Source: Molanna angustata
Taxonomy: Eukaryota; Arthropoda; Insecta; Trichoptera; Molannidae
Reading direction: 5' to 3'
Assembly: GCA_963576475.1 (NCBI GenBank)
Contig: OY754970.1
Coordinates: 39,255,447-39,319,446 of the forward strand
Length of the DNA stretch: 64,000 bases
Every line of letters starts with the position of its first letter. Positions within the stretch are counted from its first letter, which is position 1. Of this stretch, positions 11,576 to 23,399 are shown piece by piece. A model generated the notes under the pieces. It was not told the origin of the DNA, made no database searches, and was given only the letters and a program-made list of their open reading frames with translations. The position numbers and the translations under genes are program-made.

Positions 11576-12411
11576 AATGCATTTATTATTTTGAGCTCAT
11601 TATTGATAATTTGATTGGTTTTTGTTCAAAAATCAGTAAATATTTAAAGTTTTTCTCCGTGCACATTTTTTTCGTTTCGAAGTGATGTTTTAAGAATTAG
11701 ATACAAATCATCGTAACAATTGTGTAACTGGTACCTTTATTAATCATAATATAATGTATTTTTAATGATCATTGTCGTAATGATTATTTATCGTTACCAG
11801 TTGCATCATTTAAGGAAAGAAACATTTCGTTAACTTTCTTTCGATCTTTTATTAAAACTTGGTTTTGATCATCGTGTTTAATTAATATCGTATTATATTC
11901 TACGCAAGTACTAGATACAAAGACACTTGCACATGATACAAAGGAGTGTATATTTACAGTTCAATCATACGAGATTTAAAATTTTGTTCAAGATTAATAG
12001 AATGAAGACGCCCCTAAACAAAGATTTGGTAACGCGGTGTTTTGTGTTTTTTGTTATTCCAAAGATGTTAGTCACTAAGTCACAATGATAACACAACAAA
12101 GTTACTTAAGCAGACAAGATTGAATGTTTTAAAATATAGATGATATAAACAGCTGTTTATCATATTAACATAAAAACACAGTGATACGATTCCCATAAAA
12201 TATATTATTTAATAAAAGTTATCACTTTTTACCGGTATCAACGGTATCCTTACAAGGCTGTGCAGTTTGCAGTCAACTTGGAAAATAACACTAACGGAGT
12301 CTTATTATGTATAGATTTTGGTAAATTACTCATAATAATTAGGTTTTAATATATATTTTATATACATATTTAGCTACATAAGGGCGACACTTTAATTCAT
12401 TTAATTGCAAA
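11576..12411. other. Intergenic, fragment of dispersed repeat at 12000-12070
   Basis: AATGAAGACGCCCCTAAACA and GTTATTCCAAAGATGTTAG match the unit downstream of the 6.5-6.9 kb minisatellite (6936-6990). Nothing else is recognisable. Confidence 0.45.
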
Positions 12412-12600
12412 TTGAAGTTTTATGTGAAAGAGGGACGAAAACGACCCAGGGGACAAGCCCCAACTTGGTGGAGTGATCAGATAATTAAAACAACTGATGG
12501 TCTCTCGGTAGCAGTGGCCCTAAGGAAGGCAGAAGACAGAAGTATCTGGAGAAGTTTTGTCGAGCAGACAATAATTGCTCATAAAAATGGACCTGTAACA
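12412..12600 (+). pseudogene. LINE RT C-terminal fragment
   Basis: The frame reads GRKRPRGQAPTWWSDQI, then SVAVALRKAEDRSIWRSFVE. This matches the 'G.R.RGR.P.RW.DQI...A.DR..WR..V' end of a common insect LINE clade, related to but distinct from the 11.4 kb type. Only about 60 residues remain, followed by unrelated sequence that happens to stay open to 12705. Confidence 0.6.
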
Positions 12601-12705
12601 ATGAATAAAACGAACAAGAAAAAAGAGTCGCGTAGCACTATTGTCAAGTTTGTACAATATAGTTTTAAACCAAAAGAAGTCAAAGTATCTTTTGTCATCG
12701 GCTGA

Positions 12706-15118
12706 TGTAACTGTTGCCAATTGGAAACAAGTCTATGGAACAAAGATCGGATGCAGATAGAATCTGTAGTATTTAGTGCATACAACTTAATGCCTGCAAT
12801 AATAACATCGTTCGTAATGTATAATGTAATTAACGCCATACTTGGCTCCACAATACATTCATGAACTGTGTCAAAAGAATGTGCCATCCGGAAAACATCT
12901 TACACTGAGATCATTTGGTTCACAGAGTACCTAACAATTCTTTAAATCAATGATTCTTCTTCCTATCCAGACCATAGAAGATCTGCTCCATATTGCCCGA
13001 ACTAGATAGACGTTTGTCCAGGTCGGGGAAACTGACACGACACTTCAAGAAGACGAAGGAGATTCTTGTTCCTTAGCCTTCTTCTTTGCACCTTTGCACT
13101 GCATTCTTGAAGGGTCGATTAATTGTCCCCACATGCGGAACGTAGTTTAATCTACGTTTCATAGAGCCATCAATCGATCTCACAATGTATTTTACCATTA
13201 ACTTCTCAAAGGAACTGTTTATTCAATATTTCCAACTGTATCTTTAATCAACGCAACGGTAGTAATATTAGGAAGAGATGAAGGAATGACCTAGTGTCTG
13301 AGATATAACGGACCGTATGTTTGCGTAGAATGTATGTATTGTATATGGGGGTGTAGGTATGTGTGTGGTATTGGTTGGTTAGAAAGGAAGGTCATAATGG
13401 CGGTGGCTGGTACAAATGTCGCGACCAGCCTACAACCACCACTTGTCCCACCTCTTGCCACAAACCGCCACACACCCACATCATCTCCATCTCGTATACA
13501 CAGTGGTAATAAACGCCATTACTGCGAGAATCGCAATTACAATTATTTATCAACAGTAAAAAACATGGAAAGACTGAATAAAGAACCCCGATGAAAACAA
13601 TATGAAAGGCTTATAATAATGGAATATGAGGCCGGGGTCTTCCAGAAATGGTTGATAAAATCATCTGAAAGATTTCCCGAAAAAAGGGAAACATAAGAAA
13701 CTGGAATATGTAAACGTATGAAACAATACGTTCCATACCATTTCCCTATTAGGGGTTAGCAGATATAACCGAACACCAGACTCCTCTATCTTGACATGAA
13801 ACTATACACATTTGTAATAATGATGATTTGTAAAGCGCCATTTTATGATGCAAGATTATTCCAAGTCCGCTATTTATTGTTGTTTTATTGGTTTTCCAAA
13901 ATAAAGTCTTAAGTAATTTACTGAAAGTGTTCTGAGCATCACATAATATGTTATAAAGTAAATAATTCCACTTTACATTGAATCTTTAACAATAGAAAGC
14001 CGTTTAACTAACTGACCATTTGCTTTAAATCATTAGTACACTGTGATCCAGATGACTCAATGTAAGATATCTTCCTAATGAGATTTTTGTATATAGTCTT
14101 AAAATTATGTCATGCAGAACCTTCAAGAATACTTTTCAGTCTATTAGTTCTGGACGTAATTCGGTAAAATCAGTTGTTATGAAACATATTTTGTCAGCTT
14201 CTTATATCAACCTTGCAGCTGCGTTAAATTAGTAAAACCGATACTTGAGCAAACCAACATATTGCATTTTCTTCGTTTTTGTATAAGCGTTGGCGGATAC
14301 CTTCAAAATCGTAAATGAAGCGATAGATTCTTGTCAAGATAATAAATCGTGTATTTTTAGTATTAAAAGGAAAACAGCCAAACCTGCCATTTAAAAATAT
14401 ATTTGCCAGCTGTACAAACAACAAATTAAAATCACGGAAAATGATATTGAGGTCCTAAGTATTTCAATAACAATTATACAAACAAAATTTCCGATTACGA
14501 ACCTAGATTTGGTCTGGCCTGTAAAGGCCTATCAAAATTGACATTCCTCCAAATGTGAAGCCATTCATCGAAATGTTATTATCACCCGTATGTATGAACT
14601 TACGATGCCTTCGTTGTTTCATTTCAGTTTTTATCATTATGCTTCATTACAAACGCGATGTATGTATATTAATATTACGTCACAAATATATTTCTATATT
14701 ATATTCATACTTTGAAGATTCATTGAGATTCGTTATTACGAAAACGATAATAAACAAATATTGTTTTGAAGATACAGCTTTAGGCGTTCAAGATTAAATA
14801 GTTAGATACTCGAATTAAAATTGAGCGAAGGTTTTACTGATTTTTACCACGGACTTTGGAATAATTATCCTTGTCTTCTCAACGTTGTGAGTGAGGATTT
14901 TTTTAAAATTATGTACCTACAATATTAACGCATGGTTTTATCATGCCAACATGCCTAAAACGAGAGAAAAAAGATGTTCAATTAAGTACACACAGTCAAT
15001 TTGTGTTTCTTTTCACGCAGAAGGAATATCGTTCAAAAATTCAATTTTACATGGTTACGTATGAGACACCAGCTTTATGTTAGATTAGATTAGGATTTGG
15101 GTCCATTACATATTATAC
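12706..15118. other. Unassigned intergenic DNA
   Basis: Open frames at 13291-13594, 14224-14424 and 14555-14797 have no recognisable domain and no convincing splice signals. A GGCTGGT...ACCAGCC short stem sits at about 13401-13430. I see no gene. Confidence 0.45.
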
Positions 15119-15190
15119 TCTTCCGAAGAAGCGCCCAGGTTGTAAGAAGGTGGAAACACAGAATTCGGAAGGTCGTTCCACACCCAAGCT
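15119..15190 (-). pseudogene. LINE RT C-terminal fragment (WNDLPNSVF type)
   Basis: The minus strand reads WNDLPNSVFPPSYNLGAFF, a standard ORF2 terminal motif. The same sequence, with an insertion of about 60 bp, occurs at 49915-50060 on the minus strand. Confidence 0.6.
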
Positions 15191-15589
15191 GACGTGTTAA
15201 TTAATGATTTCAGGAAGCGACTGGTTCTGGATTAGTATTATTTGTATATTTTAATTATTTTTCTACATTAAGGCTCTGTTGGGGAGAATTGTATTATATA
15301 CAATAACTCGTAAGATATGTACCACATGTATTTTGAACTCAGTGCAATTTATTTATTTTTAATTGTTTTTCTAATTTTAGATTTCTTCAGACCGTACTTT
15401 AATTACCGCAATTGGTGTTACGATTTAGATTTTATTGTTGTCTTTCAAAACCGAATGTAACCTAGAAAAAATAAAATTAAATAAACTTTCTATATTATGT
15501 AAATATGTGTCGAAATAATGGGTCAATTATAATAATAATATGTATTTTTATAGCATCGTTTAATGATTCAAGATCATTCCGATGGCGCT

Positions 15590-15690
15590 GATATTTCAAT
15601 TCAGTTTTGTGCTGCTCTACGAAACAAAGCTGTTTTCAGTTCTTTAGTAAAAGTGATCTTACTTTTAAAGGACCGCTCACACCAAAGCAT
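15590..15690 (-). pseudogene. LINE RT C-terminal fragment
   Basis: The reverse complement reads KITFTKELKTALFRRA, the same terminal motif as the fragment at 3793-3975. The flanking sequence is degraded. Confidence 0.45.
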
Positions 15691-15769
15691 CGGTGATAGT
15701 AAGCTGCTTTGTTGTCTTTGTCCAACTCCTTTGTTAGGAGGTTTTTACTCTGTAATCCAAATGACCTGA

Positions 15770-16549
15770 GTGTGAAAAGCCTCCCAGGGAACTCATTTCT
15801 CTGACACAGTTCTTGGATATATTTATATTTGGTGCTAGGTTGTTCAAAACATTAAACAAAGCACTAAAGATCAATATCCACAAGAATTCTTTAAAATTAT
15901 CGATGGTTAAACGTTTTAAAAAATATATTCTTACATTCGATTAGAATACATGCAAAATAATATTTTTTCGTTACGCAATTCGCAATCCGCGAATTGTGCT
16001 TTATCTGTCGTATTGCAACAATGTTGTTATTAAATCAACTTCAAACTAATTGATTCATATTATTATCAATGGTTGATAGTTATTTTTAACATGTCTGAAT
16101 AATGTCGGCAACATCATTAGAATAAGCTTAGCAATCAAACGTGTGTATTACAGCAGACAAGATTTTTTTATGATGACCTTCACTGAACAATGCCGTAATT
16201 TTGTGTATATGTCTTCTAGTTATACTGTTGTCTTCTACGACAGTTTCATTTTCTTTATCAATTCTGTTTTAAAAGCAACGGTTACAAATATATAGCTTTG
16301 AACCGATTGATGGACTAGCTTTTAATAATGTCTCCCCATCTTTCTACTTTCAAAAAAGGAGGAGGTTATCAATTCTACGTATTGTTAATGTATGTTCAGC
16401 AATTACTTTTTACCGCGTTGTGCCATTTCGATAATACTTTTTTCCTTATAAAGGGAAAAACATCTCCGATTGGTCCCATTTCAATTTGTTCAAGATCTGA
16501 TAATGGCATCCATTCAATTTTCACTTCAGCGATAGCAATTTTTTACCAC
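15770..16549. other. Intergenic, nothing recognised
   Basis: AT-rich. The open frame at 16328-16564 has no motif and runs into the inverted repeat arm, so I do not consider it a gene. Confidence 0.45.
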
Positions 16550-17596
16550 ACTAGTTGCATGTAACACATGAGATCCAACTGTCGATAGCGATAGTATGTA
16601 TAGTTGAAGAATATGTACCAAACTATAAACCCATAAATAAAAATTATTGAATATTTTCAGATATTTTGTTTTCTATACAACATATATTATGTAGGTATGT
16701 ATGTCAAGATAGGATAGTATGGAGGAAGTTCCTTTTTTCCTACCCAGAATATGAAAATAGCATGATGGTATGTATGTATGTTTGGAGATGAAGTATCAAA
16801 CTATTAAGTCTTCTTACATATTGTGTATAGGCGACTGCCATACAATATGTATGAAGCGATGTCGTCACTAAATTCAATTTTTAAAAAAATTGTTAAAAAA
16901 AAATTGAGATCTTCTACAACAATGTTAATATTTTTTATAGAAAATTAAATTATCTAGTTGGGGTGTTTCGGCTTTTTTTGATAATTGTAAAAGTTTTGGA
17001 AATATAGGCAGTTAAACTCATAAATTTATCATAAAAAAAATATTTTTCTTAATAAAAAATGTTTGAGAAACCCTGGAATTTTTTTGAAAAAACTCATTTG
17101 AGATTTTGTATTTGTCTATGTTTGTACCAATTTTCAGCGTTCTAGCGTTTATGGTTTCTGAGATATATGGAAAAATAAAATAAAAATTCAAAAGTTGATA
17201 ACCCCTGACTGAAACAAAAATTCAAAATTCCGAGTATAAAAGTTTTGTAGGCCTGTAACTGTTTATATATTCTGAAATTTTAGGCTCTGTAAATTGAGCG
17301 GATCAAAAGTTATAAGGGGGGGACGGACACACAGACACACACACAGACACACACAGACACACACACAGACACACACACACACAGACACACGAAATGTTCT
17401 ACTCCGAATTCTGAGTAAATCCGTGTATGGAACATATATGCTGCGAAGCCTCTAAGTTGGTGTTTTTTGACTTCAAAGTTGGAAAAGCCGTGAAAAAAGT
17501 AGACCTCTCCATACAATTCTCGCGTATTCTGGCTTGATACATTGTCGATATGTTAAGAGAACAAAGTTCTCCTGAACAAATCGACAGTTGGATTAT
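16550..17596. repeat. Left arm of a 1-kb inverted repeat pair
   Basis: This 1047-bp arm matches the reverse complement of 20567-21560 nearly base for base. Shared landmarks include GTTGCATGTAACACATGAG, ATCCAACTGTCGATA, TTGGGGTGTTTCGGC, CTTATAACTTTTGATCCGC (on the other strand) and ATCGACAGTTGGATTAT. The element body is delimited by ATCCAACTGTCGAT at both ends, in inverted orientation (about 16571 and 17580-17593), so it looks like a TIR element. The homology also covers about 20 bp outside the left terminus. This arm has a longer ACACACAG microsatellite (about 17325-17390). No coding capacity. Confidence 0.85.
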
Positions 17597-17789
17597 CCGA
17601 TTTTAATGATTCCCTTTTCAAAAAGAAGGGAGTATTTCAGAGGTGATCTTGAACATGTAAATTTTGTTCTGCACAAAAGTTCTGATGATGGAACATATGA
17701 CGATGGGAATCATGAGAAATCATGAAACTCATCAATTTCCGAAGGATTGTCGTATTATTGTATGGGCGAATTATATGAAAGATAATATG

Positions 17790-18260
17790 TGTACATTCCA
17801 ACACGCCATGTCCCTTATGGGATAGGCAGAGAGAACCGTAAGCCACTTTTTTTAAAGTCATTTTTTTATGAAAGATTATAGGTAATTCTCATATTTTCGC
17901 GAAGCCCGTAAGACAACTTGTAATTCACAATTTAATTAATAATGTGACTATCTCAAATCCATAATATGATGTAAAGCCGGAGAAAACGCAAAAATCAAAC
18001 ACTTTCATATATACCCATTAATCTGTTGTTCAAGCTTCTTGTATTTCCTTCTTTCAGAACGTCGTTCACAGGGTCGAGTCATTCTTTTCTTGGACGGTCC
18101 CGACCTCTCATTCCATTCCTGTCAATTTTCTTCACCGGGCGTTCTTCGTTCATTCTCCTCAACACTTTCCGTTTGAGGTTTATGGGTGTTGGGTTATTTT
18201 TCAGAATATTGCCAAACTTTCCAAAGCCTGTCCATTCCAAGCCAACATACGGTAGATTTC
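17790..18260 (-). pseudogene. WFGHMGRM-family LINE tail, minus strand, broken
   Basis: ACACGCCATGTCCCTTATGG and GATAGGCAGAGAGAACCG at 17797-17845 are the family's 3' UTR in reverse. After about 180 bp of unrelated DNA, 18050-18175 gives the RT tail in reverse (reverse complement of the region encoding the family's DRNGMRGRDRP and GRM pieces). Frameshifts throughout. Confidence 0.6.
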
Positions 18261-18439
18261 TTCAATTTAATTTGTTTTCTTTGTTTAACCTATGTATTTA
18301 CATGCATTTTTCTTTATCAGCAATTTGACTAATAAAAGTCATTTATATAAACTACAATTTTAACAAAATCGGAATGTTTCTGGTTTTAATACGAACGCTA
18401 TTCTTGAAGTATTTCCGTAAACTTGTTAAAACGAGTAGG

Positions 18440-19330
18440 TTGTGGCCAACACTAAACTCTCCACACCATAGTGTTTTTTTTCTTCTTGAAAGATTGGCAA
18501 TCTCTAAATGCATTTTTTTGAAGTATATTTCTATTAGATTCTACAAATATAAGATTCCCAAAGGCAAAAGTTTTCACAGTACACCATACACACAAAAACA
18601 TTGTCACGAAACTCATAGTATGTATTTTCTACATGATACGCGCAAAGTGTCATTTAGTTGGACATCGATCATTCCCGTGTGGGGGCTGTTGAGCCATACA
18701 GCCGACGCATACTCCGCCGCAGAATGAACAAGGCTTAGTGCAGATGTGCGTAGTGTCTCTGCTGAAGATCCAGATCTCTGCTGAAGAAGACATACAATAT
18801 CAATATGAAGTTGATCACTCAATTTTCCCTTACAGAAGCTATTTTACTTCTGTTATATACATTTTTCATACAAATATGAAATTTATTTCACATTGATATG
18901 GCAGACCATAGATTTTTTTTTCTTTAAATTTTGACAATCCTTGAATGCATTTTTGTTGTATCAAAATTTCAAACAGTATTAAAATACCTCGATTTTCCAG
19001 AGAATTTTGAAAATTTGGACAGATGAAATCATAGAGAAGAAATTAAGAGATATCTATGGAAAACTAATCAGCTCTAGGTCTATGCACTTTACTCATATAT
19101 TATAATATTAATATGAAGTCGATCGGACTTAAAGTATGGGCTGTAGAGAGGACACAAAAAAGATAATCCGTACGCCGAACGCCGTACGCCATACATACAA
19201 ACACATCACGACGAAACTCACAGTGTGCACTCTCTACATGATACCCGTTGAGAAATTGATGTAAAAAAAATACGTTTAAAAATTGTGAAATCATGACTCT
19301 CCACTATTCCATAGTGTGGAGTGTAAAAAC
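18440..19330. repeat. Dispersed repeat with CTCTCCACACCATAG-like termini
   Basis: The left edge (GGTTGTGGCCAACACTAAAC, then TCTCCACACCATAGTG at about 18460) and the right edge (GACTCTCCACTATTCCATAG, then TGTGGAGTG to 19321) are inverted versions of one motif. Shared internal words (CACGAAACTCATAGT, TCTACATGATAC, AATGCATTTTT) recur within the segment and at 49730-50330. An inverted piece lies at about 7780-7895. Boundaries are approximate. Confidence 0.5.
18622..18822 (-). pseudogene. LINE RT fragment (AAEYASAVWLNSPHT motif)
   Basis: The minus strand reads ALSLVHSAAEYASAVWLNSP, then HTGMIDVQLNDTLRVSC. This matches the RT thumb/C-terminal region of a widespread insect LINE group ('AL.L.YS.AEYC.PVW..S.H...VD.QLN...R...G'). 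It is a fragment of about 65 residues without catalytic motifs, embedded in the 18440-19330 repeat. Confidence 0.65.
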
Positions 19331-19879
19331 GTAAGCCTCGTGAGAATTATATTTAATATCTTTCTTTGCATCAATTTACATGCCATTAACACTAAAACAG
19401 AAATGAAAAGGCGACACGTATTTAAAAAGTGTTATCGAGGTTCTTTTCAAACAATAACAGTACTTGAAGTCGTGCTGAAATTGAAGCAAATGACACGGTG
19501 AAAAATTGTCTTTTAAAGACCTCGTTTTGAGAAATCGCTATATTAGTCGGATGCTAATTGTCACCAAATTAGTGATACCCGTAAAACATACAAAATTTCA
19601 CAGAGACGCCGGTATTTAATGAATGTTCGGCACAGATGTAGTTAAATATTCGACGACCGTTATTTTCACAACTTAATTTTTTTACGTCAATTTCTCAACA
19701 GGTAAGTAGTAGTACTAACATTAGTAGTAGTACTAACAGTAGTACTAAAAACATATATAAAAATTAATACATCTAGTTTAAACAAAAAATATTAAAACAA
19801 TACTTTTTAAAGCAGATAATAATAGTAAGATTATGACTTTAAATCTAAACATCATGTAAAAACTATGGAGAAAATTAAT
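19331..19879. other. Intergenic, short AGTAGTACTAAC repeats
   Basis: About 19705-19750 has three near copies of AGTAGTAGTACTAAC. The open frame at 19316-19501 has no recognisable motif. Confidence 0.4.
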
Positions 19880-20250
19880 TTTGTAATAGGACGATGTATG
19901 ACATGGTCAGAAATGAGGACATAAGGAAAGAATGTAAGATAAAGAAAGATGTCATTAATAGAATGAAAGTGAACACATTGAGATGGTTTGGCTACATGTG
20001 GAGAATGAGTGAGGAACGCCTTACGAAGGAAATACTTATACATTGGTGACAGGAATGGAATGAGAGGTCGGAGCCGTCCAAGGAAGGGACGGAAATGTCA
20101 GAAGCATGAATAACAGACGAACATGGTATAAGACGATGTATGAATGTCGACGAGGCGATGAATGTGTCAAGATAGAAATAAGTGGCTTTCGGTTTTCTCT
20201 GTTTACCCCGCGAGGGACATGGCGAGATGGTATGTATGTATGTACGTTAA
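19880..20250 (+). pseudogene. WFGHMGRM-family LINE tail, plus strand
   Basis: GAAAGTGAACACATTGAGAT, TGGTTTGGCTACATGTGGAG, the GACAGGAATGGAATGAGAGG block and GGGACATGGCGAGATGGTAT followed by (GTAT)n align with the copies at 38.4 and 52.7-53.0 kb. Indels break the frame. The 3' end is the TATG/TGTA tail at about 20230-20245. Confidence 0.65.
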
Positions 20251-20566
20251 TAGTTTTTAATTATGTAACCCACGTTATAAACCTATGTAGTGCCATATAT
20301 TGAAAATTTTAAAAATCGAATGTCTAAATTTCAAGTAGGTTTTTATTCCACCGTTTTACCGGACTTGCCCCCCTGAAAATTTGCGTTTCTATAAACTCGA
20401 TTTTATTCGCGAAATTCGCACTTTTTTCACGGCTAACGCAAATTAAATAAAATGCCTTATGACAATAAGCCTGCCATTGTACACATAATTATGTACATGA
20501 ACATCTTGACTCTGACGAAGATTCTTAATTTTGAATCTAATTAAAAATTTTATTTAATAATCCAAC

Positions 20567-21560
20567 TGTCGATTTGTTCAGGAGAACTTTGTTCTCTTAA
20601 CATATCGACAATGTATCAAGCCAGAATACGCGAGAATTGTATGGAGAGGTCTACTTTTTTCACGGCTTTTCCAACTTTGAAGTCAAAAAACACCAACTTA
20701 GAGGCTTCGCAGCATATATGTTCCATACATGGATTTGCTCAGAATTCGGAGTAGAACATTTCGTGTGTCTGTGTGTGTGTGTCTGTGTGTCCGTCCCCCC
20801 CTTATAACTTTTGATCCGCTCAATTTACAGAGCCTAAAATTTCAGAATATATAAACAGTTACAGGCCTACAAAACTTTTATACTCAGAATTTTGAATTTT
20901 TGTTTCAGTCAGGGGTTATCAACTTTTGAATTTTTATTTTATTTTTCCATATATCTCAGAAACCATAAACGCTAGAACGCTGAAAATTGGTACAAACATA
21001 GACAAATACAAAATCTCAAATTAGTTTTTTCAAAAAAATTCCAGGGTTTCTCAAACATTTTTTATTAAGAAAAATATTTTTTTTATGATAAATTTATGAG
21101 TTTAACTGCCTATATTTCCAAAACTTTTACAATTATCGAAAAAAGCCGAAACACCCCAACTAGATAATTTAATTTTCTATAAAAAATATTTAAATTGTAG
21201 TAGAAGATATCAATTTTTTTTAATTTTTTTTTTAAAAATTTAATTTAGTGACGACGTCGCTTCATACATTTTGTATGGCAGTCGCCTATACACAATATGT
21301 AAGAAGACTTAATAGTTTGATACTTCATCTCCAAACATACATACATACCATCATGCTATTTTCATATTCTGGGTAGGAAAAAGGATCTTCCTCCATACTA
21401 TCCTATCTTGACATACATACCTACATATGTTGTATAGAAAACAAAATATCTGAAAATATTCAATAATTTGTATCTATGGGTTTATAGTTTGGTACATATT
21501 CTTCAACTATACATACTATCGCTATCGATAGTTGGATCTCATGTGTTACATGCAACTAGT
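20567..21560. repeat. Right arm of the 1-kb inverted repeat pair
   Basis: This is the reverse-complement partner of 16550-17596, 994 bp long, with a shorter GTGTGTCT tract at 20762-20795. The spacer between the arms is about 2970 bp and contains two oppositely oriented LINE tails. RNA or single-stranded DNA spanning both arms could form a stem of about 1 kb. Confidence 0.85.
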
Positions 21561-22324
21561 TGTCTATGTATATTATCATTTATATTAAAAAATAAGTTGC
21601 AAATCTAAATCATGTGTTGATTTATATTATTTTAGATTTTTTGTCGAAAATTACATCTATTTCTTAAAAATGTCACCCTTTTGCTGCAATATAAATGTTA
21701 ACAATGTTATCTGCTAACAATGTTATCTCGTTTGAAATGTGATATTTTAAAAATTTTCTGTAATTTAGATTCTTTCTTTTTTTTAATATTTGCAATACAT
21801 TTTTTTTTGCTTGCCTACTTTGCATGTATAGTATAATATTATACTATAAATGCGATTATATTATATTTTTTTGTTATTTATTTTGTTTCATCATTTAGTT
21901 TTTATTTTCCTAAGTATGTACCCAAATGTTTGTTTTTATAGTTCTTTTATTTTTTTACATTATTATTATTTTTTATATCAAATTTTGTTGTTTTATTATA
22001 AGTTTTTAATTTGTTTTATGATAATTATTATTTTTTCTTTTTTTCCAAGTGCGTAGGTATATTATTATAGTATATTTTAATGATTTTTATGTCTCAACCT
22101 AAGTACCTATATCTTTTATTTTAAATTGTATTTTTTTTTTCTCCACTTAATATTATTTTTTATATTTACTATTTTTGTTATAGTACCTTCTTTTTCTTTT
22201 TTAAATGTGTTTATGATTGTTTTTATTATTTTGTTTTGTAATTCAATGTGTGTACTTAATTTTTGTTCATGTTTGTAAAATGCAACTTGCCGTAAATAAA
22301 TAAATAAATATAACATCAAATATT
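21561..22324. other. T-rich DNA, possible LINE 3' UTR
   Basis: Extremely T/A-rich. A perfect 22-nt palindrome, TATAGTATAATATTATACTATA, lies at 21827-21848. GCAACTTGCCGTAAATAAAT followed by AAATAAATATA at about 22281-22312 looks like a + strand LINE 3' terminus. The open frames here are low-complexity Phe/Tyr/Leu strings, not genes. Confidence 0.4.
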
Positions 22325-22745
22325 ATTTTTAATTGCATATACACAAACATTGGATTTTTTTCCCTTTCGAGAGTCAAATGATATTTTTATTGACAAACTT
22401 TTTAACATATCAATAGAGACGAAGTTGGGATGTTGTAGAAAAACCAGGAACTCGTTATAAGGACTGTTGCTTTCATTGTTTACAAATAAACTTATTTCTC
22501 AATAGATGACGTTACAAAAAGAAGGTTTTTCCGTTACTTCATAGATGGCAATAGTATAGTTCCTTATTTTCAAGGTGAATTGTTACACACTATTCAAATA
22601 CTTTTCAGAACTTTCAAAAATTATATTGATAAAGGAACTCAATAAGAAGGAATAATTGGTGAACGTTGCGCAAGCGTATAAAGTGATCACGTAAACCAGC
22701 CGATGACAGGTCGTAAGCCCTGTAGGTACCTCGAGTTCCTGGTTC
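22325..22745 (+). mobile_element. Foldback/MITE family B, copy 1 (right TIR missing)
   Basis: In order: GCATATACACAAACATTGGA, TCAATAGAGACGAAGTTGG, a 'TCAATAGATGACGTTACAA' segment, GTGAACGTTGCGCAAGCG and GCCGATGACAGGTCGTAAGC. The same order is found at 27010-27460 and 60255-60715, and in reverse at 28010-28850. This copy stops at GTTCCTGGTTC, before the right terminal repeat. Confidence 0.7.
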
Positions 22746-22810
22746 ACTAAATAACACAGATTTCATAAAAATAACACTACTTTTCGCGTTTCTACAAAAA
22801 TATCACCCCT

Positions 22811-23175
22811 TTAAAAAAACGCGAATAATAACACCGTCTTTCGCTTTTCTACAAAAATAACGTGAATAATAACACCGTCTTTCGCTTTTCTACAAAAATA
22901 ACGTGAATAATAACACCGTCTTTCGCTTTTCTACAAAAATAACGTGAATAATAACACCGTCTTTCGCTTTTCTACAAAAATAAAGTGAATAATAACACCG
23001 TCTTTCGCTTTTCTACAAAAATAACGTGAATAATAACACCGTCTTTCGCTTTTCTACAAAAATAAAGTGAATAATAACACCGTCTTTCGCTTTTCTACAA
23101 AAATAACGTGAATAATAACACCGTCTTTCGCTTTTCTACAAAAATAACGTGAATAATAACACCGTTTTTCTTCAA
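22811..23175. repeat. 41-bp minisatellite, about 8.5 units
   Basis: ACACCGTCTTTCGCTTTTCT recurs every 41 bp at 22831, 22872, 22913, 22954, 22995, 23036, 23077, 23118 and (degenerate) 23159. Units differ only by an AACGTG/AAAGTG variant. Less regular units flank both sides (22745-22810 and 23176-23207). Confidence 0.95.
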
Positions 23176-23207
23176 AAATGGCGCCCCTTTTCTACAAAAA
23201 TAACACG

Positions 23208-23351
23208 AATACTGCTACATCGAGGGAGATCGCGATCCACTTCCACGCCGGCGACGCTATAGAGCTCATTGGCCCTGTTCACCACCGGACGCAGCCGCAA
23301 CATCGGACAAACACAAAATATCCACCATCCATCGGGTTCAATACTGCTACA
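23208..23351. other. GC-rich segment bounded by 12-bp direct repeats
   Basis: AATACTGCTACA occurs at 23208-23219 and 23340-23351. The 120 bp between is far more GC-rich than its surroundings (GAGATCGCGATCCACTTCC, GCCGGCGACGCTATAGAGC). Both strands are open through it, with no recognisable protein. The arrangement looks like an insertion with a target duplication, or an exon/retrocopy piece. Confidence 0.5.
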
Positions 23352-23399
23352 GGTCTCTAGTAATCTATAATCAAAGAATCTGGTATAGTTTAGTTTCAA

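Noticed and set aside
23178..23399. Overlapping frames in the GC-rich patch as a small gene
   Set aside because: Both strands are open over a short span, with no start context, no recognisable motif and insertion-like boundaries.
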